This document shows, piece by piece, positions 25,339 to 34,013 of a stretch of 64,000 bases of DNA. The number at the start of each line of letters is the position of its first letter. Position 1 is the stretch's first letter. The stretch is from assembly GCA_035457705.1 (NCBI GenBank), contig DATIBD010000138.1, positions 62,001 to 126,000 on the forward strand. The letters run 5' to 3'. Source of the stretch: DASPGQ01 sp035457705. Lineage in GTDB: Bacteria > Acidobacteriota > Vicinamibacteria > Marinacidobacterales > SMYC01. Both the position numbers and the translations under genes were made by a program. Under the pieces are notes generated by a model, which was not told the DNA's origin, searched no databases, and saw only the letters and a program-made list of their open reading frames with translations.

Positions 25339-28218
25339 ATGACGCGTAAAATCATCTGCCTCTCCGCCGCTGTCCTGCTCGCGGCGGGCTTGGCATTCCC
25401 CCAGGCCCAGAGCTACGGCCGGCTCGAAGGAGTCGTGCGGGACAGCCAGGGCTTGGTGTTGCCCGGTGTCAGCGTGACGCTGACGTCGGAGGCGATCATC
25501 GGAGGCCGCACGGCGACGACGGACGTCGATGGAAGCTACCGCTTCCTGGCGCTGCCGCCCGGAACGTACTCCATGGCGTTCGAGCTGGCGGGATTTCAGA
25601 CGCTGAACCGTGAAGGCGTCGTCGTGACGACGGGAAGCACGTTCACCATCAGTCCGGCCCTGGAGCTCGCCACGGTTGCGGAGACGATTACCGTCACCGG
25701 GGAGTCGCCCGTCGTGGACGTCAAGACGACGGGGATCTCAGCTACCTTCGACACGACCCAAATCGAAGACATCCCGTCGGCGACCGACATGTGGGCCGTG
25801 CTCCAGCAGAGCCCCGGCGTTCGCATGCGCGGGTACGACGTGGGAGGCTCGCACAAGTCGCAGCAGTCGGGATACGAGACCTTTGGGCGCCGCAACCAGA
25901 ACCGAATCATCAATGAAGGGATCAACACGACCGAAGGCACCGGCGGCGCGGGCGGTTACTACGACTACTACGCGATCCAGGAGTTCCAGGTTTCCGCGCA
26001 GGGTGCCGACGTCGAGATGTCGACTCCCGGCGCGCAGGTCGTGACCACGGTGAAGAGCGGCGGTAACGACTTCTCGAGCCTCACCCATTGGGACATCGAG
26101 CCTGCCGGCGACCTGAAGTCTCCCTTCGTCACGGATAATATCGACGATGACTTGATTGCTCGCGGCGGCTCCTCCGCTCCGGTGCGCGAGTTCATGGAGT
26201 TCCATATCGACGCGGGCGGCCCCATCGTGAAAGACAAGGCGTGGTTCTACGGCGCCTACAACTATTTCCGGATCGACGACGTCATCTCCGGACGCGACCC
26301 TGCCGTTGCTACCGACATCGGTCTCTTCGACATGATCAGCGCCAAGCTGAACTGGCAGATTACCCAGAAGGACCAGTTCATCGGTTACAGCCAGTGGAGC
26401 CTGAAGCAAAAGCCGTACCGCGGACTGTCCTCGACGATTCCGGCGGATTCCATCCTGGCTCAGGACAGCTGGGCGTGGCTCCACAAGGCAGAGTGGCAGA
26501 GAGTCTGGAACGACCGCATGTTCTCGAACATCGTCGTCGCCCATTTTGGATTCAACTGGCCCATGGTTCCGGCTGTGGACCCTGCCACGCGTCCACCCCG
26601 TCTCAATGTGGCGAGCAACGACCAGCGGGGCGCGGGATGGCAGCCCTTCACGCTCGGCCGCTGGAAACCCCAGGTGACCGGTCAGGTGAGCTACTACGTC
26701 CCTTCCGCTAAGGGCAGCCACGACTTCAAGTTCGGGTTCGATTGGCAGATCGACAGCTATCGGTTCGGAGGGAATACGAACTCGGGCCCGATCCGCTATC
26801 GCGACAACTCGAATCTCGGTCCGCCTCCCGCAGGCGCCGGCCCCGACGTGCTCGGAGCTCTGGACGAGATCGACTTGCTCAGCCTTCCGACCCTGAACGA
26901 CGATCGCAACCAGCACACCGACATCTACGCTCAGGATACGTGGACGCTGAACAGCCGCGTGACCTTCACGTTGGGCGTTCGTTTCGGTCGCCAGGACCTT
27001 TACTACCTGGCATCGCAGCAGACGCCGGAGCTGACCGAGCTGTTCGACCCGGTCGACGTTCCGGCGGCGAGCCTCCAAGCGTGGAACAACATCGCTCCTC
27101 GCATCGGGGCGACTTTCGATTTGACGGGCGAAGGCAAGACGATCCTCAAAGGCTACTACGGACGCTACTACGGCAATATCGGATCGGGGTTGAGCGCGGC
27201 GAATCCGGGCGCGTATACGACGCTTCGGTACAAGTTTAACGACCTGAATGGCAACACGGTCTACGACGGTACGCAGGAGCTCGGCGCCTTCGTGAACTGC
27301 ATCGGAAATTGCGGGACAGGTTTGTCAGGAACTCCTATCGCTTCCGATGCCGCGCTCATGTACGTCGACGAGTTCAGCTTCTCGCTCGAGCGGGAGCTCA
27401 TGGCGGACACCTCCGGGCGGTTCTCCTACGTGCGCAAGCAGGTCCGTAATGCCTGGGCCGGAAGCGGCGGGATGACCACTGTCAACTTTGCCCGGGCGAC
27501 CGAGAACCTGACACAGCCTTTCAGCACGGTGTGCAACAACTGTCCGGGAGAGTTCGCCGGAACCACGTTGAACCTCCGCACGCTCCCCAGTGGTGTCCCG
27601 ATCAGCGACGTCGCCTACGGGAACGCCCCGGGAGACACGGACAGCGATTTCGACACCATCCAGTTCGCGTTCAACCGCCGTTTCCGAAGCAACCTCTTTT
27701 TCAACGCGAGCTACGACTTCCAGTGGCGCGACGAGCTGCGCCGGGCCGACAGCGAGGCTACGGGCCCGCTCACTGTGGATCCGATCGATGCCGCCTGGTT
27801 CCCTCAGTACAACGCGGACCTGGGACAGGTTTTCAAGAACACCAACTGGAACTTCCGCGCGTCGGCTCGGTGGGTGACGGCGTACGAGATCGGCCTCGCG
27901 GGCACGTTCCGCCACCAGAGCGGCTGGCCCTACGCGCCGATCCACCGCGTGAGCCTTCCGAACGTGGGCACCCAGCCGTTTTTCCTCGAGCCCATCGAGA
28001 ACAACCGTTCGGACAACGTGAACATCGTCGACATCCGTGCCGACAAGTCGTTCACTTTCGGAGGGAAGTATCAGGCCACGGTGATGGCGGACCTCTACAA
28101 TCTCTTCAACGCCAACCCGGAGACGAACTTCCGGATCCGCACCGGAGGCACGTACGACAACATCATCGAGTGGCTCTCGGGACGGACGCTGAAGCTCGGC
28201 GTCCGCTTCCAGTTCTAA
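25339..28218 (+). CDS. TonB-dependent receptor 3, Oar-like
   Basis: 959 residues from an ATG preceded by AAGGAGGGT. It begins with a signal peptide (ending near LAFPQAQ), then a CarboxypepD_reg-like domain (GRLEGVVRDSQGLVLPGVSV, about 25-105), a plug with VTGESPVVDVK, and a barrel ending in GVRFQF. It is a close paralogue of receptor 2 (14343), nearly equal in length and conserved throughout plug and barrel, and more distant from receptor 1. It has an exact sigma-54 promoter and a textbook intrinsic terminator, so it is a monocistronic unit. The imported substrate is unknown. Confidence 0.94.
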   Translation: MTRKIICLSAAVLLAAGLAFPQAQSYGRLEGVVRDSQGLVLPGVSVTLTSEAIIGGRTATTDVDGSYRFLALPPGTYSMAFELAGFQTLNREGVVVTTGSTFTISPALELATVAETITVTGESPVVDVKTTGISATFDTTQIEDIPSATDMWAVLQQSPGVRMRGYDVGGSHKSQQSGYETFGRRNQNRIINEGINTTEGTGGAGGYYDYYAIQEFQVSAQGADVEMSTPGAQVVTTVKSGGNDFSSLTHWDIEPAGDLKSPFVTDNIDDDLIARGGSSAPVREFMEFHIDAGGPIVKDKAWFYGAYNYFRIDDVISGRDPAVATDIGLFDMISAKLNWQITQKDQFIGYSQWSLKQKPYRGLSSTIPADSILAQDSWAWLHKAEWQRVWNDRMFSNIVVAHFGFNWPMVPAVDPATRPPRLNVASNDQRGAGWQPFTLGRWKPQVTGQVSYYVPSAKGSHDFKFGFDWQIDSYRFGGNTNSGPIRYRDNSNLGPPPAGAGPDVLGALDEIDLLSLPTLNDDRNQHTDIYAQDTWTLNSRVTFTLGVRFGRQDLYYLASQQTPELTELFDPVDVPAASLQAWNNIAPRIGATFDLTGEGKTILKGYYGRYYGNIGSGLSAANPGAYTTLRYKFNDLNGNTVYDGTQELGAFVNCIGNCGTGLSGTPIASDAALMYVDEFSFSLERELMADTSGRFSYVRKQVRNAWAGSGGMTTVNFARATENLTQPFSTVCNNCPGEFAGTTLNLRTLPSGVPISDVAYGNAPGDTDSDFDTIQFAFNRRFRSNLFFNASYDFQWRDELRRADSEATGPLTVDPIDAAWFPQYNADLGQVFKNTNWNFRASARWVTAYEIGLAGTFRHQSGWPYAPIHRVSLPNVGTQPFFLEPIENNRSDNVNIVDIRADKSFTFGGKYQATVMADLYNLFNANPETNFRIRTGGTYDNIIEWLSGRTLKLGVRFQF

Positions 28219-28235
28219 GAGCCTTTCGCGACTCG

Positions 28236-28268
28236 AAAGGGAGCGCCTTTGGCGCTCCCTTTTTTTTT
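28236..28268 (+). terminator. Intrinsic terminator of TonB receptor 3
   Basis: A GC-rich stem GGGAGCGCC / GGCGCTCCC with a TTT loop is followed by a run of eight or more T. Flanking A and T bases extend the stem. This is a canonical rho-independent terminator 18 bases after the stop codon. Confidence 0.92.
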
Positions 28269-28354
28269 CCTTCGCGGCGCGGCACCCTCCCGTGGTTCAC
28301 CGGGACCGTTTGGTATCATGGAGCCGCTTCGCTCGTGTTGGCGATCGGCCAAGC

Positions 28355-29200
28355 ATGAAGAAACGCTCCAGCAAACGAAACGCTCCGCGCCGCTCCCTTC
28401 GGATTACCTTGATAGGTGCTGCGACCGCCGTGGCCGGCGGTGCGATCTGGTGGCTGCTCGCTCCCCTTGCGAACCATCAACCGCTCGCACCGGGAGCATT
28501 CCGTGGACGGAATCTCCTTTTGATCACTCTCGATACCTTGAGAGCCGACCATCTCGGCTCGTACGGCTCGACCACCGGACTGACGCCTCACCTCGACCAA
28601 TTCGCTTCGGAAGGAGTCCGATTCGCCCAACTGCAATCCCACGCGCCCCTCACCCTTCCTTCGCACGCCTCCATCTTCTCGGCGAAGTTCCTCCTGGGGG
28701 GGCTCGTCCGCAGCACACCAAGCTATGCCGAGGCACACAATTACCTGGGCGTCGCTCACGGCCGCATGGGCCGCATCGACGAGGCGAAGCGGGAATTCGA
28801 GACGGTTCTGGAGTTGGACCCGAGCTCGGCGGCGACCTACAACAACCTCGGCTCCCTGGCTTTGTCCCAGGGCGACTCGGCCGAAGCGTTGACGCGGTTC
28901 CGTGAAGCCCTTCGGTACGACGAAAACCTCGCCAGCGCCCACAACGATCTCGGCGTCGCCCGCGCGCGCGAGGGCGACTTCGCGGCGGCGATTGCCGCCT
29001 GGCGGCGAACCCTCAACCCTCAGCAATTCGACGCTCTGTACAATCTCGCCATGACGTTCGTCGAGCGCTCGCCCGCGGAAGCCGTTCCTTTGGCGAAACG
29101 CTATGTAGACGAGGCCCTTCCCCATCGATACCGAGCCGACATCGAAGCGGCGCGCGCCGTTCTTCGCGATCTGGACAAGCGGACTCACTCTTCCGAATGA
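28355..29200 (+). CDS. Sulfatase-fold + TPR protein with large in-frame internal deletion
   Basis: 281 residues from the ATG at 28355. The first ~110 residues match the paralogue at 18497: membrane anchor, LLLITLDTLRADHLGSYG, and Thr100-Leu-Pro-Ser-His. The frame then jumps, after a shared Ala-Lys (SIFSAK here, IFTAK in the paralogue), straight into the TPR array (YAEAHNYLGVAHGRMGRIDEAK). Compared with the 18497 protein about 440 residues are missing, including the rest of the sulfatase fold with its GDHGE metal ligands, so it cannot be an active enzyme. It remains open and ends in ATGA overlapping the next gene. Possibly a decaying gene, a collapsed repeat in assembly, or a TPR protein reusing the old N terminus. 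Confidence 0.75.
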   Translation: MKKRSSKRNAPRRSLRITLIGAATAVAGGAIWWLLAPLANHQPLAPGAFRGRNLLLITLDTLRADHLGSYGSTTGLTPHLDQFASEGVRFAQLQSHAPLTLPSHASIFSAKFLLGGLVRSTPSYAEAHNYLGVAHGRMGRIDEAKREFETVLELDPSSAATYNNLGSLALSQGDSAEALTRFREALRYDENLASAHNDLGVARAREGDFAAAIAAWRRTLNPQQFDALYNLAMTFVERSPAEAVPLAKRYVDEALPHRYRADIEAARAVLRDLDKRTHSSE

Positions 29201-31716
29201 TGGCCTGCACCCATCGGGAACCGATGCCGCGATCGAGAACGCTCATCGCAATCGCCGCGCTCTCTCTGGCTCTCTTGTCTTCGGCTTCCTGCGGGTCCCG
29301 ACCGAGGCTCGCCCGCCGAATTCTCCTGGTAACCATCGACACCCTGCGATGGGACCGGCTCGGCGTTCTGGGCGGAGACGTCGCCACCCCGAATCTCGAC
29401 CGCCTCGCCAAAAGCGGCGTGCTCTTCACCAACGCAGTGGCTGCGGCACCGCAGACTCTCCCCTCCCATGCGTCGATATTGAGCGCTCTCTACCCGCCGG
29501 CTCACGGGGCTCGCAGCAACGGTATATTTCGTCTTCGGGACGACGTCGAGACCATCGCCGAAGTCTTCGAGACCGCCGGATTCGATACCGGTGCTTTCGT
29601 CGGCGCATTCGTTCTGGATCGTCGATTCGGTCTCACCCAGGGTTTCGAGCGCTACGACGATGAGCTTCCCGACGAGAATCCCGTGCACAAGATTTACTAC
29701 CCCGAGCGCCCCGCAGGAGAAATCGTGGGCCTGGCGACGAAGTGGATCGGGGAGCGGGCGGACGCACCCTTCTTCGTTTGGGTGCATACGTTCGACCCCC
29801 ACGCTCCGTATCAGCCCCCTCCGCCTTTCGACGAGATCTATCGCGATCGCCTCTACGACGGGGAGATCGCCTACACCGATCACGCGCTCGGCGCGCTGAT
29901 CGATCTGGTGGGTTCCATGGAGGAGAGTCTCATCGTGGTGACCGCCGATCACGGGGAGAGCCTCGGTGAGCACGGTGAGTCGACCCATGGGCTTTACATC
30001 TACGACTCCACCGTTCGCGTTCCGCTCATCCTGAAGGGAGTCGGTATTCCCGCGGGAAAGCGGGTGGGCGCGCAGGTGAGAACGGTCGACATCGCGCCCA
30101 CCGTCGCCGAGGTCGCAGGGCTCGAGTTCTCGAGGCCGGTGGATGGCGAAAGCCTCGTTCCAACGCTCTCCGACGCGCCGGCCCCGCCGCGAACCGCCTA
30201 TTTCGAGTCGCTCATTCCCCGGCTCCACTTCAACTGGAGCGAGCTTCGCGGCCTGAGGACGGATGCCCGGAAGTACATTCGGGCGCCCAAACCGGAGCTC
30301 TACGACCTCGAGACCGACCCTCAGGAGGAGAAGAACCTGTGGGGTCAATCGCTTCTCGAGGAAAGCGATCGCCTCGCCTCGGATCTCGAGGCCCTTAGCG
30401 CCGAGGACTCGGAGCTCCTGCCGACGATTGCGCTCGATGCCGAGACGGCGAGCCGGCTCGAAAGCCTCGGTTACGCGGCCGCGACCGCCCCAGGAGCGAG
30501 CGACGAGCGCCCGCGCCCCGACCCGAAAGATCGCATCGAAGTCTACGAGCGAATGCAGGAGCTCCTTTCGCCGGAGCTCACCGCCGAGCAAGCCATCCAG
30601 GGCTACCGTCAAATTCTCTCGGACGAGCCGAAAAACGCTCTGGCGCGAAACCGGCTGGCCAACACCCTCTCGGAGGAAAAGCGGCTTGAGGAAGCGGTGA
30701 CGGAGTACGAGCGGCTCCTTACGGACAGCGAAATCGATTTTACCGGCTTCGAGAATCTCGCTTCCGCACTCCTTCTTTCTGGGCGCGTCGAAGACGCCCT
30801 GAAGGTGACTCTACGCGCGATTACTGAAGCGCCCTGGAACCCGGATTTCCAGACGCTCCGGGCCGAGGCGCTCGAGCGCGCGGGACTCGTGAAGGAGGCG
30901 CGCAGTGCCTACGATGCCGCCCTAGCGCTCGAGAGCTCTCCTGACGGCTACTGGCGGCGCGGCGCTCTCGCCCAGAAAGTCGGGGAGCTCGACACGGCAG
31001 AAAAGGACCTGCGCGCCGCCCTCGAGTTGGACCGAACCTTCGAGCCGGCGCTCGCGGCCCTGGCGCGGCTCCTGCGAGAGACCGGCCGTGCCGAAGAAGC
31101 TCGGGCCCTTCTCGACGGCTCGCCCCCGGCCATCGATCGGGATACTCCGGTGATGAGAGCCGCGTACGCCGAGCTCGCTCTCGCGGCGGGAAGAATCGAC
31201 GAGGCGAAGAAACTTCTGGAATCGGCTCGATTCGAAGCGCCTGACAACGCACGGGTGCTCGCGCTTCTTGGACCGATCTATGGCCGAGAGGGGAGACTAG
31301 AGGAAGCCTCCGCCGTTCTGAGAAGAGCTCTCGCTCTCGGAGAGACCGCTCCCGAGATCCGACGGAATCTGGCACTCATCTACCTGCGGCAGCGAAAGCC
31401 CGATGCCGCCGTCGAAGAACTCCGTGCCGCGCTGGAAACGGCTCCCCAAGACGCCACCCTCTGGTACAGTCTCGGCAACGTCTACCTTCAGAGCGGCCGC
31501 TACGGCCCGGCGGCCGAGGCTTTCTCGCGGGCGTTGGAGCTCCAGCCGAGATGGCCGGAAGCAGCCTTCCACCTGGGAATGGCCGCTGACGGGGCGAACC
31601 GGACCGAGGAAGCCGTCGCCGCGTTCCAGATGTTTCTCGACGAGGGAGATCCAGCGGATGTCGAGCGCCGGGCGGAGGCTCGAAAGCGTCTCACCCGGCT
31701 AGAAGGCGAGCACTGA
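29197..31716 (+). CDS. Sulfatase-fold + TPR protein, Thr nucleophile
   Basis: 839 residues from the ATG in the ATGA overlap with the preceding gene; an internal ATG at 29224 would also keep the signal sequence. The N terminus is a signal peptide, possibly lipoprotein-type (Cys32 in SSASC, a weak lipobox). The alkaline-phosphatase-fold domain (about 40-420) has LLVTIDTLRWDRLG, Thr87-Leu-Pro-Ser-His at the nucleophile site, HTFDPHAPY, and TADHGESLGEHGES. A TPR array (about 470-835) is the longest in the cluster. Overlapping stop/start codons upstream and a 1-base gap downstream put it in one operon with its two neighbours. Substrate unknown. Confidence 0.87.
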   Translation: MMACTHREPMPRSRTLIAIAALSLALLSSASCGSRPRLARRILLVTIDTLRWDRLGVLGGDVATPNLDRLAKSGVLFTNAVAAAPQTLPSHASILSALYPPAHGARSNGIFRLRDDVETIAEVFETAGFDTGAFVGAFVLDRRFGLTQGFERYDDELPDENPVHKIYYPERPAGEIVGLATKWIGERADAPFFVWVHTFDPHAPYQPPPPFDEIYRDRLYDGEIAYTDHALGALIDLVGSMEESLIVVTADHGESLGEHGESTHGLYIYDSTVRVPLILKGVGIPAGKRVGAQVRTVDIAPTVAEVAGLEFSRPVDGESLVPTLSDAPAPPRTAYFESLIPRLHFNWSELRGLRTDARKYIRAPKPELYDLETDPQEEKNLWGQSLLEESDRLASDLEALSAEDSELLPTIALDAETASRLESLGYAAATAPGASDERPRPDPKDRIEVYERMQELLSPELTAEQAIQGYRQILSDEPKNALARNRLANTLSEEKRLEEAVTEYERLLTDSEIDFTGFENLASALLLSGRVEDALKVTLRAITEAPWNPDFQTLRAEALERAGLVKEARSAYDAALALESSPDGYWRRGALAQKVGELDTAEKDLRAALELDRTFEPALAALARLLRETGRAEEARALLDGSPPAIDRDTPVMRAAYAELALAAGRIDEAKKLLESARFEAPDNARVLALLGPIYGREGRLEEASAVLRRALALGETAPEIRRNLALIYLRQRKPDAAVEELRAALETAPQDATLWYSLGNVYLQSGRYGPAAEAFSRALELQPRWPEAAFHLGMAADGANRTEEAVAAFQMFLDEGDPADVERRAEARKRLTRLEGEH

Positions 31717-31717
31717 C

Positions 31718-34009
31718 GTGCGCCGCCGATTGGTACTCCTCGCCGCGTTGTCGTGGTTCGGCTGCGAGGGGAGTACGGGGTCGCGCGAGCCCTGGAACCT
31801 CGTTCTGGTTAGCGTCGATACCCTCCGGGCCGATCACGTTTCCGCTTACGATCTCGAGGGGTCGGCGCAAACACCGAACCTCGACCGCCTCGCGATCGAG
31901 GGGATTCTGTTCGAGACGGTTCAGACCGTCGCCCCCACCACCCTTCCTTCGCACGCGTCGCTCTTTACCGGGCTCGCGCCACCGCGACATGGCGTCAGGG
32001 ACAATGTCGGCTTCTACCTCTCGTCCGAGGTGCCGACACTGGCGCAGCGGCTGAAGGAGGCGGGCTACCGCACCGGGGCGTTCGTGGGAGCGTTCGTCCT
32101 GGATTCTCGCTTTGGCCTCGACCAGGGGTTCGACACGTACTTCGACGACTTCGAGAGCGACGAAGCGGCAACCAGGGTGGGGGTCATTTCCCAACGCAAA
32201 GGCGGCGAGGTGCTCGAACGCGCGCTCGCCTGGCTCCAGGCAAATACGGGTGGAAACGGGCAGCCGCCTTTCTTCGCGTTCCTGCACTTTTATGATCCCC
32301 ACGCTCCTTACGAGGTGGCCGGTGCGACTGAATCAAGCCCCGAGGTCCGCTACCGCGGTGAAGTTGCCTATGTGGACACGTTGGTGGGTGAGCTGCTCGA
32401 CTGGCTCGACCGGAGCCAGCAGGCGTCCCGTACCGTGGTGGTATTGACGTCGGATCACGGAGAGTCGCTGGGAGAGCACGGCGAGGACACCCACGGCTTC
32501 TTCGTGTATCAGTCGACGCTCGCCGTTCCCTGGCTCATGCGCGTTCCCGGCGGTCCTCGCGGAGTGCGGCTGACGGGCTTGTCGCGTCTCGTCGACGTGA
32601 CGCCGACTCTTCTCGACCTCCTCCGTCTTCCCCCACTCGACGGTGTCGACGGGATAAGCCTCGTCCCGTTTCTCGATAGCGGAACGGTGCCACCGGTGCC
32701 GGCCTACTCCGAGACGTTCTTTCCGCGCGTCCACTTCGGCTGGAGCGAGCTGCGCAGTCTTCGCCAGGGCGATATCAAGCTGATTCTCGCTCCCCGTCCC
32801 GAGCTCTACGATCTCGCCCGCGATCCGGGTGAAACGACGAACCTGGCGGGACAGGATCCCGAACGCGTGCGCTCCATGGCGGCCGAGCTCGAACGAGGAC
32901 TCAAAGGGGAGGTCGTGACGGAGCGGGGACCCGACCGGGAAAGCCTCGAGCGGCTCCGTTCCCTCGGTTATGTAGGCGGCAACCCTTCTGCCGGCGCGCA
33001 TCGCGATGATCCCAAGGACCGCCTCGACTCGTACAAGGTCCTGATCGACACCGAGCTCAGCGACGTTTCCCCCGCCGACGGAGCTCGTTTTACCGAAGCG
33101 CTCCGGCGACTCGAAAAGGCGATGGAAACGGACCCCAAGGTGCTTCGCACCTACGTTCTCTATGGCGACCTCCTCCTGAAGGGAGGCGAGACCGAGCAGG
33201 CCGCCGAAGTTTTCGAAAGGCTCCTCGTGGTCGACGATCGAAGCTTCGAAGGACACTATGGACTCGGGGTGGCGCTTGCCCGAAGCGGCCGACTCGACGC
33301 GGCCTTTGCCGAGCTCGAGCTCGCTCGGGCCCTCGAGCCGGAGGATACAAAGAGCTATTTCCAGCTCGCCGAAATCGAAACGCTCCGCGGGAACTGGAGC
33401 TCGGCCGAGCGATGGCTTCGTGAGGCCATCGATCGGAATCCGGATCGAACTCTGACCGAGCGCCTCGCTCATGTGCTCATCGAGTCGGGAAGGCCAGAAG
33501 AGGCGAGGCCGCTCCTGAGCGAGCTCGCCGAGAATGCCGCGAGCGACCCGCTCGCCTCCTATAACCTCGGTCAAATGCTGCTTCTCGTTGGCGAGGCCGA
33601 GCAGGCGCTCGCTCACTTTCGTCGGGCGAGCGAGCTTTCACCGGATGCCGATGCGGTTCAAGGCATCGGGAATGCGTTGGTGGCGCTGAAAATGTATCCC
33701 GAGGCTGTGGCGGCGTTCGAACGCGCGGTTGCGTTGACGCCCTGTTTTACTCCGGCTTTGTCGAACCTCGGCTCCGCCTACGTCGAGATGAAGCGTCTGG
33801 ACCTGGCTCGTGCGCCCCTCGAGAAGGCGATCGCCTGCGACCCGGGGTACGCTCGAGCGTATCAGAACCTCGCCGCCGTGCACGTCGAAGCGGGCGAGCT
33901 CGAGCGGGCGATTTCCGTCCTTCGCGCTGGAGTGAAGTCGAACCCGGAGAATCTCGAACTCGCGCGAACGCTCACGGAACTGGAGCGATACCGGCGATCT
34001 CTGCGCTAG
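31718..34009 (+). CDS. Sulfatase-fold + TPR protein, Thr nucleophile (GTG start)
   Basis: 763 residues from a GTG one base after the previous stop. The signal peptide has a Cys at 16 (LSWFGC), an atypical lipobox. The domain order is sulfatase-type fold (about 25-400) then TPR (about 450-760). Key segments are LVSVDTLRADHVSAY, Thr75-Leu-Pro-Ser-His, HFYDPHAPY and TSDHGESLGEHGEDTHG. Full metal-site motifs with a Thr nucleophile favour phosphodiesterase or phosphotransferase-like chemistry over sulfatase activity; this is inferred from the superfamily. It is the last gene of the plus-strand operon and converges on the GWxTD gene 4 bases away. Confidence 0.87.
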   Translation: MRRRLVLLAALSWFGCEGSTGSREPWNLVLVSVDTLRADHVSAYDLEGSAQTPNLDRLAIEGILFETVQTVAPTTLPSHASLFTGLAPPRHGVRDNVGFYLSSEVPTLAQRLKEAGYRTGAFVGAFVLDSRFGLDQGFDTYFDDFESDEAATRVGVISQRKGGEVLERALAWLQANTGGNGQPPFFAFLHFYDPHAPYEVAGATESSPEVRYRGEVAYVDTLVGELLDWLDRSQQASRTVVVLTSDHGESLGEHGEDTHGFFVYQSTLAVPWLMRVPGGPRGVRLTGLSRLVDVTPTLLDLLRLPPLDGVDGISLVPFLDSGTVPPVPAYSETFFPRVHFGWSELRSLRQGDIKLILAPRPELYDLARDPGETTNLAGQDPERVRSMAAELERGLKGEVVTERGPDRESLERLRSLGYVGGNPSAGAHRDDPKDRLDSYKVLIDTELSDVSPADGARFTEALRRLEKAMETDPKVLRTYVLYGDLLLKGGETEQAAEVFERLLVVDDRSFEGHYGLGVALARSGRLDAAFAELELARALEPEDTKSYFQLAEIETLRGNWSSAERWLREAIDRNPDRTLTERLAHVLIESGRPEEARPLLSELAENAASDPLASYNLGQMLLLVGEAEQALAHFRRASELSPDADAVQGIGNALVALKMYPEAVAAFERAVALTPCFTPALSNLGSAYVEMKRLDLARAPLEKAIACDPGYARAYQNLAAVHVEAGELERAISVLRAGVKSNPENLELARTLTELERYRRSLR

Positions 34010-34013
34010 GACT

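Noticed and set aside
32333..33616. 427-codon minus-strand frame across the sulfatase-fold/TPR gene at 31718
   Set aside because: Antisense shadow; no start signal and no family features.
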